The notes: generated by a model not told the origin, from the sequence alone. DNA of 33,328 nucleotides from Burkholderiales bacterium (GCA_024235755.1 JACKLV010000022.1:1-33328), one strand, 5' to 3'. Positions 17,801 to 25,422 are shown, numbered from the stretch's first letter. A program made the numbers and translations.

Positions 17801-19284
17801 GTCAGGCAAAGAATGACAGCACCCAACATGGCAAATCCCAGGGTATACGCCATCGGATGGAACATTTTGCCTTCAATTCCCGTTAGAGCGAGGATAGGTA
17901 CAAAGACTATTAAAATAATTATTTGTCCAAAAAACGCTGTTTTCATCATTGAGCTGCTAGCGCGATAGGCTAATTCATCCATAATATCTTGGGTGATTGC
18001 CAATTTTTCGGTCCGAAGCTGTTTTTGGATTTCAAAAAAAGTTCGTTCAACGATGATCACGACACCATCAACGATAATCCCAAAATCAATAGCGCCCAGA
18101 CTGATCAGGTTGCCTGATATATCAAATATGCGCATCATGATAAAAGCAAACAGCAAAGACAAAGGAATAGCACTGGCCGTAATAATGCCGCCCCGTATGC
18201 TTCCCATCAGAATAACCAGGAAAAAGATAACAATGAGCGCGCCCTCTGTCAGATTCTGGGTTACGGTACGTGTAGTTCTTTCTATCAATGCGCTTCTATC
18301 GAGAAATGGTTTGATCTCCAAGCCTTCTGGTAAGGATTTTTGAATTTCAGCGATACGCTCTTGAACATTCTGGATCACGGCATTTGAATTTGATCCTCTT
18401 AGCATCAGAATCATGCCGCCCACAGCTTCTTGGCCATCCTGGGTAAACGCGCCGTACCGTACCTGGTGACCAAAATGCACCTTTTCAGCGATATCTCTGA
18501 TTAAAATAGGAATGCCATTTTCATTTTTTATGAAAATATTATTAATATCGTCAAGCGAACGTACTAATCCTTCGCCGCGGATAAAGTTAGCCATATTGTG
18601 CTTCTCAATATAGGCACCGCCCGTATTCGCATTATTGCGACGCAGCGCTTCAAATACTTCGGAAATTGAAATATTGTTGGCATTTAGTCTTTCGGGGTTG
18701 ATAGCAATTTCATATTGTTTAATTTTTCCCCCGAAAGAATTAATTCCTACGACGCCATCTACAAGTGCCATCTGACGTTTGACGATCCAGTCTTGTATGG
18801 TCCGCAGTTCCGTAGGTGAGAAGGCAGTTTCATATCCGGGTTTAGCTTGAAGAGTATATTGATAAATTTCTCCCAGTCCGGTCGTGATAGGGCCCATAAA
18901 CGGACTGCCGAATTGTTCAGGTATCTGTTGCCTGACTACATTTAATTTTTCCTGTACTAACTGGCGCGGCAGATAGGTGCCCATGTTATCTTCAAAGATG
19001 ATGGTTACAACAGAAAGGCCAAAGCGGGAAATGGAACGAATTTCTATGGTGCCAGGCAGGTTAGCCATCGCCAATTCCACAGGAAAAGTAACAAACTGTT
19101 CGATGTCTTCAGTCGCCAGATTTTGTGAAACCGTGATCACCTGTACCTGATTATTGGTGATATCTGGTAACGAACCTACATTCATGGTGAGCATGGAATA
19201 AATCCCTGCGCTAATCAGGGCGGTTGTCATCAAACCTACAACTAGCTTGTTTTTGATAGAAAAATAAATGATGTTATTGATCAT
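14854..19284 (-). CDS. CzcA-type heavy-metal RND pump fused to a TolC-like outer-membrane factor
   Basis: At 1476 residues this is about 400 longer than ordinary CzcA/CusA pumps. Residues 1 to about 1044 are a complete heavy-metal RND transporter: a first helix near 12-33, a periplasmic porter/docking loop, and helix 4 with the proton-relay pattern DFGIIVDGVVIIVE (Asp400, Asp406, Glu413), which is the divalent-cation (Zn/Co/Cd/Ni) version rather than the Cu/Ag one. A second set of helices follows near 535-555 and 875-1040. A polar Lys/Asn/Ser linker (1045-1066) leads to a hydrophobic helix (about 1067-1085) ending in VQA before Gln1089, like a signal peptide. Residues 1089-1476 form an outer-membrane efflux protein (CzcC/TolC type) with two long helical repeats. 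The fused layout and wording (YTQIGIQQRQIDIFGVAP, LEYLATSNQGNQVQI) are typical of Bacteroidetes. No separate czcC is present. Confidence 0.9.
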   Translation of the reverse strand: MINNIIYFSIKNKLVVGLMTTALISAGIYSMLTMNVGSLPDITNNQVQVITVSQNLATEDIEQFVTFPVELAMANLPGTIEIRSISRFGLSVVTIIFEDNMGTYLPRQLVQEKLNVVRQQIPEQFGSPFMGPITTGLGEIYQYTLQAKPGYETAFSPTELRTIQDWIVKRQMALVDGVVGINSFGGKIKQYEIAINPERLNANNISISEVFEALRRNNANTGGAYIEKHNMANFIRGEGLVRSLDDINNIFIKNENGIPILIRDIAEKVHFGHQVRYGAFTQDGQEAVGGMILMLRGSNSNAVIQNVQERIAEIQKSLPEGLEIKPFLDRSALIERTTRTVTQNLTEGALIVIFFLVILMGSIRGGIITASAIPLSLLFAFIMMRIFDISGNLISLGAIDFGIIVDGVVIIVERTFFEIQKQLRTEKLAITQDIMDELAYRASSSMMKTAFFGQIIILIVFVPILALTGIEGKMFHPMAYTLGFAMLGAVILCLTYVPMMSALFLKPSKNKDSWSEKTGKFFEKFGDRIINGIYHAYRPLLKSALRHKTTVIIVAVSLSCTAIFIFSRMGGEFIPQLDEGDIAMQALIRQGSSLDEAIETSNQIEKILLENFPEIKTVLARIGVADIPTDPMPMDIADMFIILEKDISLWTSADSKDVLIEKIKSTLDNELIGVNLVFSQPVELRFNELLTGIREDVAVKLYGEDIEILTQKAEQMTQIIQSIPGVGDVNPERIAGLPQMTVRYNREKLAQYEVNIEKLNEYISSAFAGGVAGIVFEGEKRFEMVIRFDQSYQKSIDDLRNLYVDLPNGNQIPLQELANIDFIQGPMQISRENVYRRTYVGINTRGRDVESVVRDIQQRLDSELDLPPGYYITYGGEYENLQSAKNRMAIIAPIVLFQVFLMLYFALKSVPQSLILFLGIFIATIGGVFALWLRDMPFSISAGIGFIVVFGVAVLDGLVLTDRFNTLKTEGISHIRQRILIGTKERMRPILLADFTDIFGFLPMALAVTAGSEVQHPLATVVIGGLFTSVLFTLFMLPVLYTIVESRDHKNKNPAESEASNKQKTKTNKTLVLFAMLIFLSTATTVQAQSKSVENPQRINLEQAKELAVKNFPKIQAARLDIENQEVLKKTAWNLGNTSIFTGGEEIGNGEGIYTQIGIQQRQIDIFGVAPRLKLQEEQIALAENVFRLTVIEVEREVSRAWAMAYTAKKNYQVYSRQDSIFKDIEQAASIRLEVGATSRLEYLATSNQGNQVQILKEQAYRDYLSALQRLNLWFATDTFFYVPDTPTDQLDIPFESMTDSIEDHPLLNVSKQQINVADAVIQERKAQFMPKFNLRYGKQVITGQPGDFHQFQAGIQIPLFFGPELGRSQSAKIQRSIAAQNLRQTQQELRTTYQSIREQYTKWVNSWRYYQETALPMAREQQEGALFAYKEGAIDYVTFLQNMREAIRIEIDSWNAFGSYLDSRYQLEYFLKTLH

Positions 19285-19311
19285 TGATAAGCTCTTATAG
19301 TGGAACAGGGA

Positions 19312-19371
19312 TTAGCCCGAAGAAAGCATTTATTTTTCAATAATAAATGCCTGTGCCGATCCCCTGGCTAA
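19312..19371 (-). other. Leader region with nested inverted repeats upstream of the efflux pump
   Basis: The untranslated stretch 19285-19597 precedes the pump gene. Within it, a 9-bp AT-rich repeat (19326-19334 with 19342-19350, 7-nt loop) is nested inside a 6-bp repeat TTAGCC/GGCTAA (19312-19317 with 19366-19371). In the transcript this could fold into a branched hairpin ending 28 bases before the start codon. A role in translation or RNA stability is only inferred. Confidence 0.35.
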
Positions 19372-19436
19372 ACGATGGACTTTTTAAGTCGATGACAGAT
19401 TGCTAAAAATGATTGCTTTTGCCGTAATGCTGCAAA

Positions 19437-19451
19437 ACTGTTTGAAACAGT
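19437..19451 (-). promoter_or_regulatory. 15-bp palindrome, candidate operator of the efflux operon
   Basis: ACTGTTTGAAACAGT is a perfect 7+1+7 palindrome in the gap upstream of the pump gene. Two more CTGTTT half-sites follow within 30 bp (about 19463-19475). Such an arrangement suits a dimeric metal- or stress-responsive regulator. I cannot name the regulator, and no regulator gene lies in the cassette. Confidence 0.4.
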
Positions 19452-19597
19452 ATGAGTGTGTGCTGTTTACTGTTTGGCAGATGAAATTCGCGGTTTTTTG
19501 TATGACTTACCAGCAGAGTGCGACCGACAAGCTAAATAGAATGCGTTTCCTGTTTCCCGGGAAAGTCGCTTATATCTGAAGAGGTTTTAGCAATATG

Positions 19598-19972
19598 CTA
19601 ACTGTAAAAAAAGTTTCGAGGTGGGCGGAACGGTGAGTCCAAATGTGTGTTTGTAATCGGCTCTGAAATAAATTCAATAAAAACTTCTATAATCGGAGGG
19701 GGCAGGGCATGTAATGGCTTTGTCAAGAAAAATGGTTGATACGCAGCACTAAGACATGTATTGATTGAAACGGCTAATTCTGTTTCTGTGAAAAACTCTT
19801 TATTTGAGGAAGTTTTATGGGCTTCCTGTATGCTTTCATGTGAATGTTGATGATTGTTGTCCAGCACATGCATAAAAATTTCACCATGAAAAGCCCATGC
19901 CAGAGAATTTGATAGCAATGCGCACAGGAACACTAAAAGCACGCAGTGAATGGAAAAATTTTTATACGCCAT
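19598..19972 (-). CDS. CzcI-like small periplasmic protein heading the efflux operon
   Basis: This 124-residue protein has a signal peptide (hydrophobic 8-24, cleavage likely after AWA at 27) and a His-containing stretch (NNHQHSHESIQEAH, about 39-52). A Pro-rich segment PLHALPPP and a C-terminal PFRPPRNFFYS follow. Small exported proteins with a His patch and a Pro/Arg C-terminal signature are typical of CzcI and relatives, which sit at the start of cobalt-zinc-cadmium operons and modulate their expression or metal sensing. The assignment rests on size, layout and position, not on a firm motif. It begins 105 bp after the M16 gene on the same strand, and the pump follows 313 bp later. No good ribosome site is seen at this ATG. 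Confidence 0.6.
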   Translation of the reverse strand: MAYKNFSIHCVLLVFLCALLSNSLAWAFHGEIFMHVLDNNHQHSHESIQEAHKTSSNKEFFTETELAVSINTCLSAAYQPFFLTKPLHALPPPIIEVFIEFISEPITNTHLDSPFRPPRNFFYS

Positions 19973-20077
19973 CTGTTAATGCTAATTTTCTGCTGCATTC
20001 CTTATTAAAAACAAGCCTGACAAAAAGAATTTCTGAATCAAGAACAAGGCTGAAGCAAATTTCGAATAATGTCAAGG

Positions 20078-21469
20078 TTAATGACGTAATTCGTCAGGTA
20101 TATTCCTTGGCTCTTTATGTTCCAGTGGCTGAGGTTCCAGCACAGCGACGGTAAGCCTGTCGTCGTCAAAATATTTTTTTGCCACATCACGGATTTGTTC
20201 TGCTGTTACTGCCTGTAGCTTTTCAAGAATGATTTCGATGTCTCGATGAGAAAGTCCGATACTTTCCAGCCTGCCGATCTGCATGGCTTGCGCGAATACG
20301 GAATCAAGCTGATAAACCTGACTGGCGATTACCTGAGCCTTTACACGCTTTAGCTCTTCATCGGCCACATTGCTTTCTATCACTTGCTTGATTTCAGCGC
20401 GGAACGCCTGTTCCAGTTCTTCAACGGTTTTTCCGGGGCTGGGCGTGCCAGCGATTAAAAACATACTTTGACCGCGACCGGTTGCTGTATAGCTGGCACT
20501 TACGGAGTTGGCGATTTGAAGTCCACGCACCAATGATTTATTCAGTCTGGCGGAAGCGTGGCCGTCAAGTATGCTTTCCAGCACTTCCAAAGCAAATGGT
20601 TCCCAATCTTCGGCTGTGTCATGTATGACCGGTGTGTGATAACCCATAAGCATATAAGGCAATTCTGCCGGCGCTTTGACAGTGATACGCTTAATGCCCT
20701 GCTGAGGTGGTTCGGTTTGCGGTTTGCGTGTATCGAGTGAGGGGACAGGGCGGGTAGGAATCGTGCCATAGTACAGTTGTGCCAGCGTTCTCACCTCTTC
20801 GGGATTGACATCGCCAGCAATGACGAGCACAGCGTTGTTAGGCGCATACCAGCGGTCATACCATGCTTGTGCGTCTTCGACGGTCATGTTTTCAAGATCG
20901 TTCATCCAGCCGATGACCGGTCGTCGGTATGGGTGAGCCTGATAAGCGGTTGCCAGCATTTTCTCAAACAGCAGTGAGCGTGCCTGATCATCGGTGCGCA
21001 ACCGACGCTCTTCCATGACAACTTTGATTTCCTTCGAAAATTCTGCTTCAGTCAGCTGCAGGTTGTGCATACGGTCTGCTTCCAGCTCCATTGACAATGG
21101 CAAAAAGTCTTTATGCAACTGCTGAAAATAGCCTGTATAGTCGCGACTGGTGAAAGCATTGTCGCGTCCACCGGCGGCAGCTATACGTTTGGAAAATTCG
21201 CCGCCAGGTACCTTTTCTGTGCCCTTGAACATCATGTGTTCCAGAACATGCGCGACACCTGTTACACCGTTTGATTCGTCGACGCTGCCGGCTTTATACA
21301 TCAGCAAAGAAACAACAACAGGTGATCGGTTGTCTTCTTTCACAACCAGTTTCAGGCCGTTGTCGAGTATGAATTCGTGTGGATTGGCGGTTGCAAGGCC
21401 TATTATCCAGTATAGGGTTATCATCAGCACTGCAACAGTCGAACAAGTTTTAGAGTAAACTGGCTTCAT
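20078..21469 (-). CDS. M16 family zinc metallopeptidase, exported
   Basis: This 463-residue protein is an M16B (pitrilysin/processing-peptidase-like) protease. It has an N-terminal signal or anchor (hydrophobic about 11-27, followed by ATANP). The inverted zinc motif HxxEH is intact (His74, Glu77, His78, in HVLEHMMFKGT), with a downstream Glu in VVMEERRLRTDD as third ligand. The second inactive half-domain starts near residue 240, and the late arginine/tyrosine region (SASYTATGRGQSMF) is typical. Such proteases degrade peptides or process proteins in the periplasm. In many betaproteobacteria an active M16 gene is followed by a second, inactive partner; here the next gene is the czcI-like one, so a partner is missing. 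It is divergent from ftsY across 97 bp. Confidence 0.9.
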   Translation of the reverse strand: MKPVYSKTCSTVAVLMITLYWIIGLATANPHEFILDNGLKLVVKEDNRSPVVVSLLMYKAGSVDESNGVTGVAHVLEHMMFKGTEKVPGGEFSKRIAAAGGRDNAFTSRDYTGYFQQLHKDFLPLSMELEADRMHNLQLTEAEFSKEIKVVMEERRLRTDDQARSLLFEKMLATAYQAHPYRRPVIGWMNDLENMTVEDAQAWYDRWYAPNNAVLVIAGDVNPEEVRTLAQLYYGTIPTRPVPSLDTRKPQTEPPQQGIKRITVKAPAELPYMLMGYHTPVIHDTAEDWEPFALEVLESILDGHASARLNKSLVRGLQIANSVSASYTATGRGQSMFLIAGTPSPGKTVEELEQAFRAEIKQVIESNVADEELKRVKAQVIASQVYQLDSVFAQAMQIGRLESIGLSHRDIEIILEKLQAVTAEQIRDVAKKYFDDDRLTVAVLEPQPLEHKEPRNIPDELRH

Positions 21470-21566
21470 TTTTGCTAACCTAATATGACTAAACAGAATA
21501 AAATTAAAGTTTGACTATATGAACGCTTTATAAACGTTTATTGCAATCAGGATAGAGCCTACCAGA

Positions 21567-22694
21567 ATGTTTAATTTTTTTAAATCCAAAAAGAAACAGC
21601 CAGAGCACACCGGACAAACTGAAGAGGCGCTCGAAAAGAGCAATGCCGCTGACGATGTGGTGGGTGAAGAACGGTCATCACAGTCATCTCAATCCGAATC
21701 GGCTCAGACTGCGCAATCGGTATCGTCACCGGATTCTCAAACACAGAAAGCATCCAATCCACTCGGCTTTGCAGGAAAAATCCGTCTGGGATTGACCAGA
21801 ACACGCCAGAATCTCGGCAAACAATTGTCAGGATTGTTTGGTGGCGGTGGGAAAATCGATGAAGATCTTTATGAGGAACTGGAAACAATTTTATTGACGG
21901 CGGATACAGGCGTCAGCGCGACAACCCAACTGCTGGAGGATTTGCGCATACAGGTTAAAAAGAAGGGGTTGACGGAAGCGGCGGATTTGAAGGCAGCGTT
22001 AAAAAAATCTTTGGTTGACATGCTCAAACCGCTGGAAAGGCCGCTCGACACAACGTCGAACAAGCCTTTTGTCATTATGATTACTGGTGTGAACGGTGTG
22101 GGTAAGACCACTTCTATCGGTAAACTGGCCAAGTATTTTCAGGCGCAGGGACAATCTGTTTTACTCGCTGCCGGAGATACTTTTCGAGCCGCGGCACGTG
22201 AGCAATTGATTGCCTGGGGTGAACGTAACGAAGTGACGGTCATTGCTCCCGATAGTGATCCGAGTAAAAAAAGCGATCCAGCTGCGGTGATTTTTGATGC
22301 AATCAATGCGGCAAAGGCGCGAGGGATTGATATTGTTCTAGCGGATACGGCGGGTCGTTTAACCACACAGCTGCATTTGATGGAAGAGATTAAAAAGGTA
22401 AAACGCGTAATCGCCAAGGCCATGCCGGATGCGCCGCACGAAGTATTGCTGGTGCTGGATGCGAACACCGGACAGAATGCAGTAACACAGGTTAAGGCAT
22501 TTGACGAAGCGCTGGATGTAACCGGGCTTATTCTGACCAAGCTCGATGGCACTGCAAAAGGCGGAGTAGTTGCCGCTATCCGTGGCCAGTATCCCGAAAC
22601 ACCCCCGGCATTGCGTTTTATCGGTGTAGGAGAAGGCGTGGATGATTTACGACCGTTTAATGCTGAAGAATTTGTCGATGCCGTGTTCGATTAA
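21567..22694 (+). CDS. ftsY: Signal recognition particle receptor FtsY
   Basis: FtsY is the SRP receptor that docks ribosome-nascent-chain-SRP complexes at the inner membrane and, with Ffh, hydrolyses GTP to hand the chain to SecYEG. The 375 residues comprise a basic membrane-targeting start (MFNFFKSKKK), an acidic Ser/Gln/Glu-rich A domain (about 11-65), the N helical bundle (about 68-155) and the G domain. Visible GTPase motifs are G1 GVNGVGKTT (about 174-182), the DTFRAAAREQL insertion, G3 DTAGRL (near 261) and G4 TKLDGT (near 322). It opens the cell-division/secretion cluster ftsY-ftsE-ftsX-rpoH, in the same order as in Escherichia coli. The ribosome site is poor. The identification is secure. 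Confidence 0.97.
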   Translation: MFNFFKSKKKQPEHTGQTEEALEKSNAADDVVGEERSSQSSQSESAQTAQSVSSPDSQTQKASNPLGFAGKIRLGLTRTRQNLGKQLSGLFGGGGKIDEDLYEELETILLTADTGVSATTQLLEDLRIQVKKKGLTEAADLKAALKKSLVDMLKPLERPLDTTSNKPFVIMITGVNGVGKTTSIGKLAKYFQAQGQSVLLAAGDTFRAAAREQLIAWGERNEVTVIAPDSDPSKKSDPAAVIFDAINAAKARGIDIVLADTAGRLTTQLHLMEEIKKVKRVIAKAMPDAPHEVLLVLDANTGQNAVTQVKAFDEALDVTGLILTKLDGTAKGGVVAAIRGQYPETPPALRFIGVGEGVDDLRPFNAEEFVDAVFD

Positions 22695-22796
22695 CTCTGT
22701 AACGCCCTTGGCTAATGGATTCTGGCAGCATAGCGTCTTAAACGGACATAGTTGTGTCGTGAATTATAGTGTCATATTCGCAAAAATCGTACTCGT

Positions 22797-23450
22797 ATGA
22801 TTCAATTCAAGCAAGTGAGTAAACGCTTTCCGGATGGATATCTGGCCCTGAATAATATCGATTTGAATGTTGCCGCGGGTGACATAGTTTTCCTGACAGG
22901 ACATTCTGGAGCCGGAAAAAGTACTTTGCTGAAGTTGATTGCGGCTATTGAGCGACCAACCTCAGGTGTTATTGCGATTAACGGTCACAATATCGCGCAG
23001 CTTAAACCTGCGGCGTTACCTTTTTTGCGTCGTAAAATCGGTTTCGTATTCCAGGATTACAAGCTGCTGTTTGACCGGAACGTTTACGATAATGTATTGC
23101 TGCCGTTACAGATCAGTGGTTTTGACAGCAAAGTTGTAGCCAGCCGTATTCGTGCCGCGCTGGACAAGGTTGGTTTGTTAAAAAAAGAAAAAGCCATGCC
23201 GGTTACGCTTTCCGGCGGCGAAAGGCAAAGGCTGTGCATTGCGCGCGCCGTAGTACATCGACCGCTGATTTTGATTGCGGACGAACCGACGGGCAATCTT
23301 GATATGGCGTATGCAAGAGAGATTATGGCAATTTTTCATGCGTTTCATCAGGTGGGTGTAACGGTAATGATTGCAACGCATGATGCTGCACTGCTGGAAG
23401 ATACACAGAACCGTATCCTGTCTTTGCAACATGGAAAACTAGCGGCATGA
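22797..23450 (+). CDS. ftsE: Cell division ATP-binding protein FtsE
   Basis: FtsE is the ABC ATPase of the FtsEX complex, which sits at the division ring and drives periplasmic murein hydrolase activation through FtsX rather than transporting a substrate. The 217-residue protein shows Walker A GHSGAGKST (about 35-43), Q-loop VFQDYKLL, ABC signature LSGGERQR (about 139-146), Walker B LIADEPTGNLD (about 158-168), and the switch His in MIATHD. It starts 102 bp after ftsY with no clear ribosome site. Its stop overlaps the ftsX start by four bases (ATGA), indicating translational coupling. The family is unambiguous. Confidence 0.96.
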   Translation: MIQFKQVSKRFPDGYLALNNIDLNVAAGDIVFLTGHSGAGKSTLLKLIAAIERPTSGVIAINGHNIAQLKPAALPFLRRKIGFVFQDYKLLFDRNVYDNVLLPLQISGFDSKVVASRIRAALDKVGLLKKEKAMPVTLSGGERQRLCIARAVVHRPLILIADEPTGNLDMAYAREIMAIFHAFHQVGVTVMIATHDAALLEDTQNRILSLQHGKLAA

Positions 23451-24361
23451 TCAGAGCATGGTTGGGTCAACACGCTTTCGTTTTCATACAAGTGCTCAAA
23501 CGCATGCTGTTCTCGCCGGTAACCAGTCTGCTCAGTGCACTGATCATGGGAATTGCGTTCAGTTTGCCGGTGGGTTTTTATATACTTTTACAGAATATAC
23601 AAGTGATTTCGGGGCAGGTGGTCGTCACGCCGCAAATGAGCCTGTTTCTCAAACAAGGTACAACAGCGGAGGATGCGGATACTGTTCGTCAACGCTTGCA
23701 AGGACAGGAACAGGTTATCGATATTCAATTTGTTTCTAAAGATCAGGCGTTGCTGCAGTTGCAGCAGAACGGCGGGTTAGGGGATGTAGTGCGCAGCTTG
23801 GGACGAAATCCTTTGCCGGATGCCTTCGTTGTTAACGTTCAGGATGAGCATGCTGAGTTGCTTAATCAATTGCAAACAACTATGCAGGAATGGCCCGAAA
23901 TCGAGTTCGTGCAGTTTGATTCGGTCTGGGCAAAACGCTTGGAGGCAATGCTGAATTTTGGGCGTGTAATTGCGATGCTGCTATTTACATTATTAAGCGT
24001 CGCCGTGATTGCCGTGATGTTTAATACTATCCGGTTGCAGATTCTAACCAGGCGCGATGAAATTGAATTGTCTAAACTCATTGGTGCGACCAATAGTTTT
24101 ATCCAACGTCCTTTTCTGTATTTCGGCGCAATTCAGGGGCTGGCTGGTGGTATAACAGCCTGGTTGATTATTGCCTTGACGTTGCCAGCGATTAATGACG
24201 AGTTAAGAACGCTGGCTGATCTTTATGCATGGAACATACATTTACAACATCTCTCTCATAATGACAGTATTAGTCTGTTGTTGTTTTCTGCATGGATTGG
24301 ATGGCTGGGTGCGCGTCTAGCTGTTGCCGGTCATCTCTGGCAGATTGAACCCGGTTTATAA
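23447..24361 (+). CDS. ftsX: Cell division protein FtsX
   Basis: FtsX is the membrane partner of FtsE and transmits ATP-driven movement to murein hydrolase regulators such as EnvC in the periplasm. The 304 residues show the expected layout: a short cytoplasmic start, helix 1 (about 22-42), a periplasmic domain of about 130 residues (VVTPQMSLFLKQGTTAEDAD... QFDSVWAKRLEAML), then three helices near 168-190, 222-245 and 278-298. A short loop carrying RRDEIELSKLIGAT follows helix 2; this is the hallmark of the FtsX/MacB fold. It is translationally coupled to ftsE. A 218-bp gap leads to rpoH. Confidence 0.95.
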   Translation: MIRAWLGQHAFVFIQVLKRMLFSPVTSLLSALIMGIAFSLPVGFYILLQNIQVISGQVVVTPQMSLFLKQGTTAEDADTVRQRLQGQEQVIDIQFVSKDQALLQLQQNGGLGDVVRSLGRNPLPDAFVVNVQDEHAELLNQLQTTMQEWPEIEFVQFDSVWAKRLEAMLNFGRVIAMLLFTLLSVAVIAVMFNTIRLQILTRRDEIELSKLIGATNSFIQRPFLYFGAIQGLAGGITAWLIIALTLPAINDELRTLADLYAWNIHLQHLSHNDSISLLLFSAWIGWLGARLAVAGHLWQIEPGL

Positions 24362-24489
24362 TTTCTGAGCGAATCTGCTGGTTTATTTATGACGTGAAAA
24401 GCTGTTAATGATTTTACGTAGAGATCGGTAAACAGGTTTTTGATTCAAGCAATATTTGTTTGACATAATGATGAACTCTTGGTTGGATT

Positions 24490-24516
24490 CGCACTCTTAG
24501 GTTGAGAGTGCTAAAA
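24490..24516 (+). promoter_or_regulatory. CIRCE operator (HrcA binding site) upstream of rpoH
   Basis: The sequence has TTCGCACTC (24490-24498), nine spacer bases, then GAGTGCTAA (24508-24516). The CIRCE consensus is TTAGCACTC-N9-GAGTGCTAA, so 17 of 18 positions and the exact spacing match. It ends 63 bp before the rpoH start codon. A possible -35 box TTGACA lies at 24460-24465, but I see no convincing -10 at standard spacing. Repression of rpoH by HrcA is inferred; hrcA itself is not in the window. Confidence 0.85.
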
Positions 24517-24579
24517 TATTAAATAAGTAAATTTGTTTAGTCAAATAACCTATTTAAACGGCGTAAAGAGGAAAATATC

Positions 24580-25422
24580 ATGACAAATGCTTTAACGGTA
24601 CCTTCTATCAGCGGAAGTCTCGAAAGCTATATCCAGTCGGCTAATTCTTTTCCGCTATTGTCTCAGGAAGAAGAAAATAAACTGGCGAGACGCTTACGCG
24701 ACCAGGGCGATATCACAGCGGCCCAGCAATTGATATTGTCGCATTTGCGTTTTGTCGTGACGATTGCACGTAATTACAAAGGCTACGGTTTGCCACAGGC
24801 TGATTTGATACAAGAAGGAAATGTTGGTCTGATGAAAGCGGTCAAGCGTTTTGATCCTGAACGAGGTGTTCGTCTGGTATCGTTTGCGGTACATTGGATC
24901 AAAGCTGAAATCCATGAATTTATCATGCGCAACTGGCGTTTGGTTAAAATAGCCACAACAAAGCAGCAGCGTAAACTGTTTTTCAATTTGCGCAGTTTAA
25001 AACAGGGGCTCGATACCATGAGTCCTGCAGAAGTAAAACAGGTAGCCGAGCAACTGAATGTCAAGCCTGAGGAAGTGGTTGAAATGGAAAAGCGCTTCAG
25101 TGGCAGCGATGTTCCACTCGAGCCGTTATCCGATGATGAAGATAATAACTATAGTCCGATTGCCTATTTGGCCGATGGCTTGGATCCATCGCAAATACTC
25201 GAGGCAGAGCAGGATAAAGTACGCCGGGGTGAGGGATTGCAGCAGTCTCTGGATTGTCTTGATGAGCGCAGCCGTCATATCATTGAAGCGCGTTGGCTTA
25301 GGGAAAAAGATACGGCAACGCTGCATGAGCTTGCGGACGAACTGGGTGTTTCAGCCGAACGGGTGCGACAGATCGAAGCGAAAGCTATCCAGAAAATCCG
25401 CCATGTTATGACCACAGAATAA
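24580..25422 (+). CDS. rpoH: RNA polymerase heat-shock sigma factor sigma32
   Basis: RpoH directs RNA polymerase to heat-shock promoters (chaperones, proteases). The 280-residue protein has region 2 (LILSHLRFVVTIARNYKGYG, then DLIQEGNVGLMKAVKRFDPE, about 50-95), the RpoH box QRKLFFNLR (about 129-137) that distinguishes sigma32 from other group members, and region 4 with the helix-turn-helix TLHELADELGVSAERVRQIE (about 247-266). An AGAGGA ribosome site sits 9 nt before the ATG. A CIRCE element lies just upstream, pointing to HrcA control on top of the usual post-transcriptional control by DnaK and FtsH. A strong terminator follows. The identification is secure. Confidence 0.96.
   Translation: MTNALTVPSISGSLESYIQSANSFPLLSQEEENKLARRLRDQGDITAAQQLILSHLRFVVTIARNYKGYGLPQADLIQEGNVGLMKAVKRFDPERGVRLVSFAVHWIKAEIHEFIMRNWRLVKIATTKQQRKLFFNLRSLKQGLDTMSPAEVKQVAEQLNVKPEEVVEMEKRFSGSDVPLEPLSDDEDNNYSPIAYLADGLDPSQILEAEQDKVRRGEGLQQSLDCLDERSRHIIEARWLREKDTATLHELADELGVSAERVRQIEAKAIQKIRHVMTTE

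Noticed and set aside
13532..19284. Copper/silver (Cus) assignment for the RND system
   Set aside because: The helix 4 pattern DFGIIVDGVVIIVE is the divalent-cation type; the Cu/Ag pumps lack these acidic positions.
19897..20154. Plus-strand frame of 85 residues spanning the M16 end and the czcI-like start
   Set aside because: Overlaps two better-supported minus-strand genes and shows no signal, motif or ribosome site.
22139..22552. Antisense frame of 137 residues inside ftsY
   Set aside because: Ser/Ala-rich shadow of a conserved gene; no independent support.
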